DNA of 64,000 nucleotides from Nocardioides jensenii JCM 1364 = NBRC 14755 (GTDB taxonomy: Bacteria; Actinomycetota; Actinomycetes; Propionibacteriales; Nocardioidaceae). The stretch is from assembly GCF_001552535.1 (NCBI RefSeq), contig NZ_BCRJ01000011.1, positions 1 to 64,000 on the forward strand, written 5' to 3'. Of this stretch, positions 1-10,800 are shown piece by piece; within the stretch, counting starts at the first letter, position 1, and every line of letters begins with the position of its first letter. The notes under the pieces are model-generated. The model was given only the letters and a program-made list of their open reading frames with translations. It was not told the origin of the DNA and did no database searches. The translations under genes were made by a program, and so were the position numbers.

Positions 1-2223
1 CGGGGCAACGCGCCCGCGGTAGTCCGCCAGCGGTGACCCAACAGGCGCGTTCGCTATCGCCTCGACGACGGCCTCGTGGATCGGGAGCACGGTGTCGGTG
101 AAGGCGGAGAAGATGATGACCTTGCGCCGGTCGGCATGCGACAACCCGCGCGGGTCGACGCGCTGGGCTTCGGCCGCGACCTGGGTCAGCTCTTCGATGA
201 GCCGCTCGACCTTGGGCTCGATGCCGTCGATGACGACCTCGGCGAGGTCCCGCAGCTCGCGCAGCAGGGTGATGTCGGAGTCGACGTCGGCCTGAAGCTC
301 GGTGAGGTGGTAGCCGTCAGCTGATTCGATCTGGTCGTCCCTGTCGAACTCCAAGACGAACTCGTCGAGGTCATCGGAGTCCGAGGAGACCCACTCGCTC
401 AGTGCCTCGCCCTTGAGCACGAAGCCCTTGCCGAGCGCGTCAAGGAACGACTCGTGGGAGACGATCATCTTCTCCAGCGAAGCGTGTAGCGCCTGCGGGC
501 TCGACTCCAGTCGTTTCAGCAGCCCCGAGCGGAGAAGGCCGACATTGCTGATCTGGTATTCCTGCAAGTCGTGGTCGACCGTGTACATGCTGGACAGATA
601 GCGGGCAAGCATCAGCCGCTTGGGGTCGCGGCTGCGGTCCTCCCACGCGCGCGGCGCGTGCGGGTCGGTCGGGTCATCGAGGGCGTAAACCATGGCGTCG
701 ATGAGCGCAAGGCCATCGTCGTCGAGGTCGTAGTCGATGCGGCGGACCTTGGGCTGGGGGAACTTGATCGTCGTGGGCTTGCCGTCCGGGCCGATGATCA
801 GTTCGTTGGCGTAGTGCTCCTTGACGAACTTCCGGGTGCGGCGAACGGCGACCTGGTCCATCAAGTCGAAGAGGTGCTCGGGCGTGAGGTTGGCCGGGTC
901 GATGGCCTGCGCTTGCTTGATGTACTCGCGGATGCTGGGGATGCCGAGGGAGGCAAACCGGGCGTCGTCACGGATGAAGTACTTGACCAGCGTCTCAAGA
1001 TCGTTGAGGGAGTTGTTGACCGGCGTCGCGGTGAGCAGCACGACCCGCTTCGGGCTCCCGGCGGTGATTACGCGGTCGACGGCACCAGAGCGCTGCGCGC
1101 CGGAGTTGCGGAGGTTGTGGGCCTCGTCGATCACGACGAGGGAGTAGTCCTCGACCTCCTGAAGGAACGCGTCGATCGACCCCTTGTCGGGGTCTAGGCG
1201 GTTGCGGACCTCTTCGTAGGAGTAGACCTTCACCCAGCGGCTGAAGTCGTGGGTTTCCAGGAACGGCTCCCACATCGAGGACTTCAGCGCCGCTGGAGCG
1301 ACGATGAGCACGCGCTGGCGGTTGATATTCGCGGTTCGGTAGATGACCTCACCTGCGAGGTAGGTCTTGCCGAGGCCGACCTCGTCGGCAACCAGAACAC
1401 CGCCGTGCTCGTCGAGAAGGCGCTCCATGCGAGTCACGCCGTCGGCCTGGAACCGGGTGAGGTTGAGACCGGTGCGAACGTTCGGGTTCTCGTCGACGTC
1501 GAGGTGCTCGCCGTAGAGCTCCCAGAGCATGCGCAGGTAGACCGACCACGGGGTGTGCGGGTCCCAGAGGCGGCCGTAGAGCTCGGCGAGATCGTAGGCA
1601 TCGCTGAGGTCCCAGAAGTTTTCGAACCACTCGCGCACTTTGCCGGCCGAGCTGGTGCCACCGCCCGTGCCGAGGTTCAGCTCGGCGTTGTGGGCGAGGC
1701 CGGCGTACGTCATGTTCGACGATCCAGCGATCGCCGTCGGCGCGGCGCCGTCCTCGACGAGGTAGGTCTTGCCGTGCAGGAAGCCACCCGTGTACCGGCG
1801 AACCTCCACTCGGGCGGCGCCGTCGGGGTCGACACGCTGGAGCCACTCAACCATCCGCTTCGCCTCGGAGGTGGGCACCCGCGCGAATCCCATCGTGTCC
1901 CGCTCGGCCTCCAGCCAGGCCTGGTGGTGTGCGATCGCGGCGTCGCGACGGGCGTCTTGATCCGCGTCACCCCGGGTGATCGCCCGGACCGAGTCCTCCT
2001 GGGGCTCCGCGCCGAGGAGCAGCCGCACGCGGGGCGCGGTCTCCAGCTCGTCGGCGAGCAGGGCGAACCCGGCAGGGTTGATGTACGCCGTAGCGATCGC
2101 GATGGGCGGAGCCGTGACCTTGTTCTCGCGCAGCAGCCGGAAGAGTTCGTTGACCTTGTCGGCGACCGTTGTCTCTGGGTCGCTCGGCGCGTAGTTGGTC
2201 GCGAAGTCGGGAAGCTGCGTCAT
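1..2223 (-). CDS. PLD-domain SNF2-family helicase, C-terminus beyond window
   Basis: The protein starts MTQLPDF at 2223, and its ATG overlaps the stop of the upstream methyltransferase (ATGA), so the two are one transcription unit. An N-terminal phospholipase-D-like domain (about residues 50-200) carries HGKTYLV followed by GSSNMT, a single HxK...N motif. An SNF2 helicase core follows: motif I DEVGLGKT, DEAH in VVIDEAHNL, and motif III LLTATPVNNS. The gene runs off the left edge just after the start of the C-terminal helicase lobe (KVIIFSAFTD). PLD plus SNF2 helicase next to an N6-adenine methylase is a recurring anti-phage or restriction layout. Class 1 DISARM begins with a helicase/methylase pair (DrmD/DrmMI), but there the PLD protein is a separate gene, so the system name is left open. 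Translocation-coupled DNA cleavage is inference. Confidence 0.85.
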   Translation of the reverse strand, partial: MTQLPDFATNYAPSDPETTVADKVNELFRLLRENKVTAPPIAIATAYINPAGFALLADELETAPRVRLLLGAEPQEDSVRAITRGDADQDARRDAAIAHHQAWLEAERDTMGFARVPTSEAKRMVEWLQRVDPDGAARVEVRRYTGGFLHGKTYLVEDGAAPTAIAGSSNMTYAGLAHNAELNLGTGGGTSSAGKVREWFENFWDLSDAYDLAELYGRLWDPHTPWSVYLRMLWELYGEHLDVDENPNVRTGLNLTRFQADGVTRMERLLDEHGGVLVADEVGLGKTYLAGEVIYRTANINRQRVLIVAPAALKSSMWEPFLETHDFSRWVKVYSYEEVRNRLDPDKGSIDAFLQEVEDYSLVVIDEAHNLRNSGAQRSGAVDRVITAGSPKRVVLLTATPVNNSLNDLETLVKYFIRDDARFASLGIPSIREYIKQAQAIDPANLTPEHLFDLMDQVAVRRTRKFVKEHYANELIIGPDGKPTTIKFPQPKVRRIDYDLDDDGLALIDAMVYALDDPTDPHAPRAWEDRSRDPKRLMLARYLSSMYTVDHDLQEYQISNVGLLRSGLLKRLESSPQALHASLEKMIVSHESFLDALGKGFVLKGEALSEWVSSDSDDLDEFVLEFDRDDQIESADGYHLTELQADVDSDITLLRELRDLAEVVIDGIEPKVERLIEELTQVAAEAQRVDPRGLSHADRRKVIIFSAFTDTVLPIHEAVVEAIANAPVGSPLADYRGRVAP

Positions 2224-5200
2224 GCCTTGCCCTTCCACTCTCGATAGTGCTTTAGCACCGCTTCCAGCCGAGGCTCGTAGTCCCATCCGCGGTGGAACGT
2301 AGCGAAGACGTGCTCGAGCTGGTCCTCGGTCAGACCGAACAACAGGCCCGAGAGGGCGTCGAGCTCCTCGACCAATGCGTCCTTCTCGACAGCGGTGGTG
2401 ACAGAACCAATCGGTACTCCGACCTCGTCCGCCCACTGCGCGTAGCGCTCATCGACTGCCGCGAGTCGCCCCGAGATCTCCACTACGCGCGAGACCTTCA
2501 GATCGCTCGGCGCGAACACGGGGACGGGGAGCCAGTTGAAGATGTGGAAGTTCATGTGCAACTCGACGTATCGGCGCGAGTACCAGTCGAGCGGAATCGA
2601 ACTCAGAATGCCCAGGACATACGCTTCGGCATCAGCGCCGCCCGTTCGCCGGACCAGGAGGGGCGCGCTGTTGATGAGCACCGCCGGAGGAATCAAGGCA
2701 GCGATCATCGTCCTGGTGTTGGTTGGGTTCGTGATATCGCGGAACGCGATGCGAGGCACCTGGTAGGGCAGGCGTCCCTCCTTGACCATCGCCGCAACGT
2801 CCATGCCGCGGTAGGCGCTCGAGGAAGTGCGTACCTGCCGCTGGAGCTTCTGCACGACTCTGTCCTTGATCGCCTGTGCGCCGGCGGATCCGTGCGCGGT
2901 ACCAGCATCTGGTGCCCAGATGTCAAAGGAGGCACCTTTGAGGACCCGAACCGCCTTGCTGAAGTCGCCTACCGACCAAAGGGCTGCATCCGTCGTCTGG
3001 TTGAAGTCGCCCTGGACGGGCACCATCTCGAAGTCGTTTCGACTCTGCCCAATGCTCGGTGCCTCCCGCAGTTTCAGAAAGACGTCAAAGCTCTCTGGGG
3101 ACGGCAGGAGTGGAAATGATGCGCCCTCAGACCAGCTCCTCAGTTGGTCCTTCGACACCGGCAGGGCGCTGGCCTCGGCCTTCTCCACGAAGGTGCGTTG
3201 ATCGGTGAATGGGCCACTGACGTGCACGTCCGCGTCGGACCCCTTGTCAACAACGACCAGGGCGATTGAGTAGCGGCCATCGACGCCTTCGAACACCCAC
3301 CCGCCAGTGTTGATCAGGTTGGTGACGCTAGCGAAGGTACCGGCCGTTAGCACGGCATCGCGCCAGTCAGATGAGCCCAGCGCGGAGGTCGCCGTCCGCG
3401 GGAGGACGACCGCGAACCGACCTCCCGTACGCGTGAACTGGAGGAATCGCCACCCGAACGCCTTGTAGAGGTCAGCGTGGCCCCTCTCGAGGCCAGGAAA
3501 CGGTCCCTTGGCCAGCACCGCGCGGAGAGCGTTCGATGCATCGCGCTCGACCTCCATCTGGGCTAGGAGGTCGGGCCGGCTTTCGCGGTACTCCTCAATC
3601 AGCTGTTGCTGACGCTTGACGGGGTGCCCCTTCAGCCCAGGGAAGCGAAGCGTCCAGAACTTGATTTCCTCGTAGACAAGTTCCTCCCAGGGAGGATTGC
3701 CCACAACCACGTCGAAGCCCGGCGAGTCTCTGACGAAGACTTCTGGGAAGAGATATGGCATGTGAGCTGGCACCAGATCGTTGGCTGTCTCCTGGACCGC
3801 GGGCTTCGACAGGACCCGACGAAGCGATTCCTCATCGAGGATCAGATCCGGCTGGACAGTTCCAATCCGTGCCGCGACAGCGGCATCGAAAATCTGACGC
3901 GCAGTGTCCGCAGCCTGCCGTGCCTCTGCGAGGAGGCGCGCGCCTTGCTCAACTTCGGCCTTGTTCGCCTCGCTGGCGTTGGCGACGTCGACGAGCAGTG
4001 TCTTCGATGAGGCGAGTTGGTCGGTGAGGATCTCGTCGAACAGACTCATGTCGCCTGGGGTTCGGCCGGGCTGGAGAGCGTCGAGCGCTTCGTCGATGGT
4101 CCCGATCCCGGTGAGGCTGTTGGCGTTGACGAGGCCGTGGTCGAGATTGCTCATCGGCAATCCGGGTACGAACGTGTGGATCCAGAGTGCGAGGCGCGCG
4201 AGCTCGACAGCCATCGGGTTGATATCGAGGCCATAAATGCAGCGCCGCGCGACCTGGCGGCGAAGGAGGCCGACCTCGTCGACCTCGCTCGTGGCGACGT
4301 CGTCTGTGCCGAGGGCATCGCGAGCCACAGTTGCGAGGCGGAGCAGCTCCTCGGTGACGCCAGGCACGGCGTGCTCGGTGAGGAAGGTGCGCATGAGTGC
4401 TTCGATCTTGTCGACGGCGGCAACGAGGAAGTGCCCCGATCCCATGGCAAGGTCAGCGACGCGGAAGTCGAAGAACTCGCGGGCAGCCGCTGAGGCGTCG
4501 CCCTTGTTGAGGTAGTCGGCGACCTTCTCTAGGTGGGCGGTGAGGGCTGGCACGATGGATCGCTCGATCAAATGGTCGACGACGACCTTCGGGGTGAAGT
4601 ACGAACCGGTGGCCTTGCGTTCGCCCGATGCGGTGTGGAAGTAGACCGACGCGAATGGTGCGTAAACCTCATCGCCCGGCTTGGCCGGGACCCAGGCACC
4701 GCTGCTGTCGACGGTCAGGTCTTCCTCTGCGAGCGAGAGCGAGCTCTCCAGGAGGCCTTCGTAGATCGTGCCAAACTCGCGGACGCTCAGAGAGCGGAAA
4801 TCGACCGGGCCGAGCACACCGTCACCAGTGACGTCGATAAGGAGGCTCTTCAGTGCTGGGCCGATCACGCTGTCGGGCAGCTCGATCTTCTTGATGAGCG
4901 CGCCTTCGGGCGAGCGGTCGAGGTCGGTCGAGAAGAGTCCGCCGTTGTAGGAAGGGATCTGCCATTGCGGGTTGCCCTGGTCGATGGCGTTCCAGACCTG
5001 CACGAGGTCGAACCAGATGGTGGCGGAGTCTCCAAACTCGTCGGATTCGGAGTCGAGAAGCCGGCGCGCGTTAGTCTTGAGGCTGTTGGCGTCGAAGCCC
5101 TCGTTTCGGCCAGAGGGCAGGAGTCCGCGGTCCTCTGCGTACGCCTGGAACAGGAGCCGGAAGAGGATGCGCAGGGTGACGCGGTAGGCGAGCGAGAGCC

Positions 5201-6233
5201 CGTCGGCGTCGAGTGGCACGGCGGCGTACTTGGCGAGGCGCTGGGCGACCTCGACCGCGACGGGCGGCACGATCTCGTCGTAGATGCGCTCGCGGAGGCG
5301 CGCGCCGAGTTCGCTGGCGTAGCGCGAGCTGTCGCGGAGGAGCTCATCGGCGGTGCCGTCGGCGACGAGCGCGTCGGCCGAGAAGACCAGCGGGAGGAGT
5401 GCGGCGTACTCGGAGTCGATGGTGGAGAGGTCGACCTCGAAGAACGTTTCGGCTTGGCCCTTGGAGCCGACCCCGACGCCGTCGCGGCCGGGGTAGAGCC
5501 GGATCTGGTCCTTGCGGAGTACGACGAGCCAGGGCACCTCCTGCTTGGATGCCACCGCGAGCCCGAACGCGACCGGTGAGAGTTGGAAGCGTTGGGTCTT
5601 GGCGTCGAACTGCTCGGTGTCGTCGAGCAGGACAGCGACGGCGCGGGGCGGGTACCCCCCGATGGACAGCAGCATGGTGCCGTTCGGTCCAGGCTGGGTT
5701 CCGAACCCGAGGGCTTCGACGAGCTGCTTGCCGCGCTTGCTAAGCAGGCCCCCGGCCTTGTTGCCGAGTGCCTCCCAGTCGGATCGCTTCGGAACGTTGC
5801 TGGTGATGTGGTGCGAGGCGAAGAGGCCGCTGTTGGTGAACCCGGCGACACCGGTCGAGTCGTTGGCCTTGCGGAGGCCGGCGAACCGTTCGGTTGCGGC
5901 GAGGAGGTCGGGCTCGGCGAGCACTGACTGGAGCTGGCGCTGCGCTTGCTCGAGCGGTAGGGCGATCGGCTGGGCCTGCGGGTCGGGGCCGAAGAGGTGG
6001 ACCGAGCCGTCGTGGACAACGGCGACGACGAGTTGGACCTGCGTCCGCCCGGTTCGGGCGGTGAAGAGGTCACGGAGTCCCTGTCGCGATGGCGCAGCGA
6101 TGGCGGTCGCGACAGCGACCTGGAACCCGCCGAGGCCGTGCGGGTCGGGGCCGAGGTACACCTTCTCGGTGGTGACGCCTTCGGGCGCGGACGGATCGGT
6201 CCAATTCACGACCTTGTCGGCGGTCAGACGCAC
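2220..6233 (-). CDS. Large Eco57I-like N6-adenine DNA methyltransferase (defence-type)
   Basis: A 1337-aa protein. The SAM-binding motif I appears as DLAMGSGHFLVAA near residue 595, and the catalytic motif IV as VVGNPPWEEL near residue 860, the order seen in gamma-type N6-adenine methylases such as Eco57I, PglX and DrmMI. About 550 residues lie before motif I, far more than a plain methylase needs, and about 450 C-terminal residues could be the target-recognition region. I found no unambiguous nuclease motif in the N-terminus. The stop overlaps the ATG of the PLD-helicase. It probably modifies host DNA and discriminates self from invader for the helicase partner. A single-chain type IIG enzyme is an alternative. 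Confidence 0.85.
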   Translation of the reverse strand: MRLTADKVVNWTDPSAPEGVTTEKVYLGPDPHGLGGFQVAVATAIAAPSRQGLRDLFTARTGRTQVQLVVAVVHDGSVHLFGPDPQAQPIALPLEQAQRQLQSVLAEPDLLAATERFAGLRKANDSTGVAGFTNSGLFASHHITSNVPKRSDWEALGNKAGGLLSKRGKQLVEALGFGTQPGPNGTMLLSIGGYPPRAVAVLLDDTEQFDAKTQRFQLSPVAFGLAVASKQEVPWLVVLRKDQIRLYPGRDGVGVGSKGQAETFFEVDLSTIDSEYAALLPLVFSADALVADGTADELLRDSSRYASELGARLRERIYDEIVPPVAVEVAQRLAKYAAVPLDADGLSLAYRVTLRILFRLLFQAYAEDRGLLPSGRNEGFDANSLKTNARRLLDSESDEFGDSATIWFDLVQVWNAIDQGNPQWQIPSYNGGLFSTDLDRSPEGALIKKIELPDSVIGPALKSLLIDVTGDGVLGPVDFRSLSVREFGTIYEGLLESSLSLAEEDLTVDSSGAWVPAKPGDEVYAPFASVYFHTASGERKATGSYFTPKVVVDHLIERSIVPALTAHLEKVADYLNKGDASAAAREFFDFRVADLAMGSGHFLVAAVDKIEALMRTFLTEHAVPGVTEELLRLATVARDALGTDDVATSEVDEVGLLRRQVARRCIYGLDINPMAVELARLALWIHTFVPGLPMSNLDHGLVNANSLTGIGTIDEALDALQPGRTPGDMSLFDEILTDQLASSKTLLVDVANASEANKAEVEQGARLLAEARQAADTARQIFDAAVAARIGTVQPDLILDEESLRRVLSKPAVQETANDLVPAHMPYLFPEVFVRDSPGFDVVVGNPPWEELVYEEIKFWTLRFPGLKGHPVKRQQQLIEEYRESRPDLLAQMEVERDASNALRAVLAKGPFPGLERGHADLYKAFGWRFLQFTRTGGRFAVVLPRTATSALGSSDWRDAVLTAGTFASVTNLINTGGWVFEGVDGRYSIALVVVDKGSDADVHVSGPFTDQRTFVEKAEASALPVSKDQLRSWSEGASFPLLPSPESFDVFLKLREAPSIGQSRNDFEMVPVQGDFNQTTDAALWSVGDFSKAVRVLKGASFDIWAPDAGTAHGSAGAQAIKDRVVQKLQRQVRTSSSAYRGMDVAAMVKEGRLPYQVPRIAFRDITNPTNTRTMIAALIPPAVLINSAPLLVRRTGGADAEAYVLGILSSIPLDWYSRRYVELHMNFHIFNWLPVPVFAPSDLKVSRVVEISGRLAAVDERYAQWADEVGVPIGSVTTAVEKDALVEELDALSGLLFGLTEDQLEHVFATFHRGWDYEPRLEAVLKHYREWKGKA

Positions 6234-6380
6234 GTCGGCTCCCTCGGGGTTTGGCAGGGCCGCGAGCGTGCGGCCCCGACCTGAAACCCTACCGACGGCG
6301 GCCGCCGGAATACTCCAAAAAACCAGGGGCCCTCTACGCCGGCATGATTCGGCGCTGCCCCGCTGGGCATGACGTCCTGT
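6234..6380. other. Intergenic gap between defence pair and DUF1173 gene
   Basis: It holds the presumed promoter of the methyltransferase; a TAGGGT-like -10 element can be read on the minus strand near 6290. A 7-bp GC hairpin (arms gggccgc and gcggccc) lies near 6258-6277. No gene is seen. Confidence 0.35.
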
Positions 6381-7670
6381 TCAGTGGTCGCTGTGGGGCG
6401 TGGTGTGCCGATGGTCAGCCACGGGCGGGAGGGCCGGCATATCCTCGGTGACGACCCACGTCCAGACCTCGGTGCCGGTGTCGGTGGCGATCTGGGCGGC
6501 GGTGTCGCGGTCCTCGTCGCTGGTGAGCAGAAACGCCGCGGTAGGGGTCTCGGTGTCGGTGAACACCAGGGAGGCCATGGGCTTGTCGGGAGCGAGGTTG
6601 TAGCGCAGCGACTTGGTGAACCTGCGGCGTGCGGCGATCGCGGCGTCGAGGAGCAGCTTGTCGAGGAGCGACTCGTACGGAAGCCAGTGCTCATCGGTCA
6701 TGACCAGGGAGATCTCCTCGGCGGTGGCCAGACCGGCGCGTCCCACGGAGAAGGTCGCGATCACCATCAGGTGGCCCTCGTCGTCGGCCTGCGACAGTTC
6801 GAGCTCGTCACCGAACCGCTTGTTGAGGCGGGCCAGGAGCTTGTCGTCGATCATGAGCGGCGCGTCGGGCAGGTGCCTGACGAGGAGCTTGTGCCCGAAC
6901 CGCGCCGGCACGATGTCCTTGTATTCGCCGATGAGCATCATGAACTGCTGGCCGGCGCCGTGCTGCTGCATCGGCGCCCACGCGGAGAGGCGCCGCGCGG
7001 CGATCTCGGCCTTCTTCTCGACGTTGAACGGCTCGGGGATGTACAGCCTTGTGGCGAGCGGCTTGCCCTTGGTGAACTTTCCGCGGGCGGCCTGGCGCAG
7101 GTACCAGGAGACGATGCGCCAGTTGCGTTTGCCGTCCATACCGGGCGTCCAGGTCGCCAGGTCGGCTTCTTGCCACAGGTAGTGCAGGACGGCGCGGAGG
7201 GTGAGGCGGTTGGGGTCGGCTGCGACGGAGTCGGCTACTCCCCCGCCTCCGGCGCCGGCCGGGGCTGCTCGCTCAGCCTTGGACATGCGGAACCCCAGCT
7301 TGATGGCGGTCAGGCCGCTGTCGGTTTCTTCGGTGATCGCTGAGCCGAGGACCTGGCCGAGCCCGGAGAGCTGTTCGGGCGGCAGGTAGGAACCGCAGCG
7401 GTGCGCGTGTTCGAGGCCGGAGTCGGGCATGCGTTTGATGACGTACTTGTCGGGCCCGATCTTGGCGACGTACATGGCCACGCCGTCGGGGCGGCACAGG
7501 CACAGGGGCCGGATCCGGTCGGTGTGCGCGGCCGCGAGGAGCTGCTGGACGTCGCGGTTGTTGATGTGGGTGATCCGGTGGCCGTAGAGCTCGAAGGTCT
7601 GCCGGTCACCGGCGTGGTCGTTGCCGTGGTCTGCCCGGCCGCTTGGCGGGGCGCTGTGTGTCGTGGTCAT
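6381..7670 (-). CDS. DUF1173 family protein of conjugative elements
   Basis: About 429 aa from ATG 7670 (MTTTHSAPP); an in-frame ATG at 7739 is also possible but would reach into the divergent promoter region. The N-terminal block IRPLCLCRPDGVAMYVAK, then KRMPDSGLEHAHRC, is the cysteine- and histidine-containing signature of DUF1173, a family of unknown biochemical role found on ICEs and plasmids. It is divergent from the methylase-helicase operon, and the shared spacer carries promoter copy A and GTGGTGAG repeats, so the two may be co-controlled. The ending is rich in His and Asp. Confidence 0.75.
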   Translation of the reverse strand: MTTTHSAPPSGRADHGNDHAGDRQTFELYGHRITHINNRDVQQLLAAAHTDRIRPLCLCRPDGVAMYVAKIGPDKYVIKRMPDSGLEHAHRCGSYLPPEQLSGLGQVLGSAITEETDSGLTAIKLGFRMSKAERAAPAGAGGGGVADSVAADPNRLTLRAVLHYLWQEADLATWTPGMDGKRNWRIVSWYLRQAARGKFTKGKPLATRLYIPEPFNVEKKAEIAARRLSAWAPMQQHGAGQQFMMLIGEYKDIVPARFGHKLLVRHLPDAPLMIDDKLLARLNKRFGDELELSQADDEGHLMVIATFSVGRAGLATAEEISLVMTDEHWLPYESLLDKLLLDAAIAARRRFTKSLRYNLAPDKPMASLVFTDTETPTAAFLLTSDEDRDTAAQIATDTGTEVWTWVVTEDMPALPPVADHRHTTPHSDH

Positions 7671-7754
7671 GCCCGGAGAAGCAACGAACCCACGCGCCGA
7701 TCGGACGCCTCGCGCCGGGCCGGCCTGAACTTTTTCCACATCTTCTCGCCGAGG

Positions 7755-7787
7755 TGTCCGATCTGCGGTCCGGGTGGGTGCCTTTCG
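7755..7787 (+). promoter_or_regulatory. Conjugation promoter motif, copy A
   Basis: TGTCCGAT (7755-7762), 15 nt, then GTGCCTTTCG (7778-7787). One of five copies with identical spacing (others at 29740, 42723, 48092, 52621). It lies about 75 nt before the GTG start of the methylase-helicase operon. The second box deviates most among the copies (GTGC rather than TTGC). Confidence 0.6.
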
Positions 7788-7806
7788 TGGTGAGGGCGGT
7801 GGTGAG
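7787..7806 (+). repeat. GTGGTGAG direct repeats, 12-bp phase, helicase promoter
   Basis: Two GTGGTGAG copies at 7787 and 7799, exactly 12 bp apart, immediately after promoter copy A. The same octamer with the same 12-bp period occurs upstream of the sigma-like gene (41701, 41713, 41725), so this looks like a binding array for a shared regulator. Confidence 0.45.
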
Positions 7807-7861
7807 CCGTGGCGTGGGTGTCGCGGCCGGCGTCCTCGCCAACTGGTTGGAGGTGCCGGGC

Positions 7862-10800
7862 GTGGCGCGACGGCGTGCGAGTGTTGCTGACTCTGATCAG
7901 CTGGCGCTGTGGGATCTTGGTGAGGAACCTGGTGACCAGGCCGGTGAGGTCACCAGCGAGGGCGAGCTCCACACGGGCAGCTCCCTGCAGGTCGTGACGG
8001 AGGAAGGGGCTCGGTATGAACCCGTACGGGACGCGGATGCGGGAGCACTACGCGAAGCATCGGGCCACGGAGTTGGCGGCGATCGCCGATCCGGAGAGTT
8101 TCTTCGAGGAGCTGGGGCTGCAGATCGAGACGGAGATCGACACGTTGGCGGACGAGATCGCCGGCCCGTCGGACCCGTCGGAGGGCTACCTGGAGCGCGT
8201 GGGCCGGCTGACCGAGGCGAGGACGACGGCGGAGTCGGAGGTCCTGCGGCAGCACATGAGGCCGGGTCTGACGACTCCCCCGAACACGTAACAACCGCGG
8301 CAGACCTCGTCGTCGACGTACAGCCGGCGACTGCGACCGCTCCGACGGGAGCGCCGGCGGTGGAACCTGCCGGGCTGATTCCTTCCGGGGAGTCGCTCCG
8401 GTTCCGGCCGGGCTCGCAGCGGGACCTGGCACCGTCGACGCCACGGGAGCGGCTGACCGCGAACGTGGCTGTGCTGGAACTGCTCGCCCAGCTCGACGAG
8501 GAGAACAGGCTCCCCTCGGCGCAGGAACAGGGTGTGTTGGCGCGCTGGTCGGGTTGGGGGTCGCTGCCGGAGGTCTTCGACGACACCGCCAACCACAACG
8601 AGGCCGCGGCGCGGGCTCGCGAGCTGCTGCAGGGCCGCGTCCGTGCCGCTGCGGCACGGACCACGCTGAACGCGCACTACACCGACGCCGCTCTGGTCAA
8701 GGCTGTGTGGTCGGCACTCGGCGGAGCCGGGTTCGACGAGGCCTCCGGGGGCCGTGTCCTGGAGCCCGGCTGTGGGTCGGGGACCTTCATCGGGTTCGCG
8801 CCCGACCATGTCCGAGACGTGGTCGGCGTCGAGCTGGACCCGACCACTGCCCGGGTCGCGTCGCTGCTCTATCCGGCCGCGGACATCCGCGGCGAGTCGT
8901 TCGCCGAGACCCGGCTGCCCGAGGGAAAGCGGGACCTGGTGATCGGCAATGTTCCGTTCGCCGACGTCGTCCCGCACGACTCCACTCACAACCGGCTCGG
9001 GCTGAGCCTGCACAACTACTTCATCTACAAGAGCCTGCACCTGGTCCGCCCTGGTGGTGTCGTGGCAGTGCTGACCTCGCGATGGACGATGGACGCAGCG
9101 AACCCGGCCGCCCGGGACGCGTTCTCCGACATGGCGGACCTGGTCACCGCGTATCGGCTGCCGAACCAGACCCACCACCAGGCGGCCGGCACTGACGTGA
9201 TCACCGACCTGCTGGTCTTCCGGCGACGCCTCGAGGGCGAGGAGCCATTGGATCTCACGCCTGGCTGGCGGAATCTGGAGAGGTTGCCGTCGTTCCGGGC
9301 CGGGACCGGGCTCGAGGACGCCGAAGTCAATCTCAACTCGCTGTTCGTGCAGCAGCCGGCCCGTGTGCTGGGACGCCTCACGTCCCGCTCAGGCCGGTTC
9401 GGGCCCGAAGTCGCCGTCAGCCCACCGTTGACCAGCGAAGGTCAGAGCCTCGCCGAGTGGGTCGCAGCGGATCTGGAGCGCCAGCTCGGCTTCGACCTGT
9501 CCAACTACGCCGACGTACGGCCCCTGTTCACCCCTCCCCCGGCCCCGACTCGGCCCACCAGCGCCCCGGCGACCACGTCGTCGACGCCGAACCCGGCTGC
9601 CGGTCCGTCGATGCCGGGTATGCCGGTTCCGCATCCTCGTCGCGGTGCTGGCGAGGAGGAGCCGCTGATGCTGCCTGGGGCGGTGGTGCGGGCCGAGGGC
9701 CACTTCAGCATGGGCGCGGACGGCGGCTGGCTGCACGTGCGCGACGGCGTCCCTGAGCCACTGGAGGTGCCGAAGTCGCAGGCGCACGAGCTGCGGATGC
9801 TCACCGGGCTGCGCGACACGGTCGTCACACTGCTGGAGGCCGAGGCGACCACGCCCCTACCCGGTGACCTGCCGACGGCCGCCACCTTGCCCAAGGGGCC
9901 GAGCGCCGTGGGTGAGGAGCGGATGACGGCGCTGCGGGGGCGGCTGAACCGGCAGTACGACGCCTACGTCAAGCGGTACGGGCCGATCAACCGGGTCACC
10001 AGCCGCAACACCGGCCGGATCGACCCGAAGACCGGTGAACCGGTGCTCGCGCAGGTGCGGCCGCGGCAGGGAGGGTTCCGCGGCGACCCCCACTCTCCTG
10101 CCGTGTTCGCACTCGAGCACTACGACTCCGCGACCGGCACGGCCCGCAAGGCCGACATCTTCACCGAGCGGGTCGTCGCGCCACGGGTGTTGCGCACTCG
10201 CGCGGACTCCCCGGCCGATGCAGTGTCGCTGTGTCTGGACACCTACGGCGAGCTACGGACCAGCGAGGTCGCCCGGCTGCTCGGCGTCGACCAGACGCAG
10301 GCGGAGACCGAGCTGGAGGCGTTCGCGTTCGTCGACCCCGAAACCGTCAAGCGCACCGAGGACGGCTGGTCGGCCGCATGGGTGCCACGCGCGGATCTCC
10401 TTTCCGGGAACGTCCGTGCCCGGCTGACCCGGGTCGGAGAGGTCCTCGAGCAGCTCGTCGAGGGCGCTGCCGCGACGGGCGATGAGTCGGCACGGCCGAT
10501 GGTGCGCCGACTCCAGGCGGCCGAGACCGCGCTGACAGAGGTACTGCCCGAGGACCTGGGGCCGACCGAGATCGTCGCCCAGCTCGGCGTGCCGTGGGTG
10601 CCGGCCAAGACGGTGGAGCAGTTCCTGCGCGAGACGCTCGATGACCGCACCGTTGAGGTGGAGCATCCGGGCGGGTCCGTGTGGTCGGTGCGCGGAAACC
10701 GACACTCGGTGGCCGCCCGGAACACCTGGGGCACCGAGCGGGTCAGCGCGATCGACATAGTCCAGGCGTGTCTGGAGCAGCGGCAGATCCGGGTGACCGA

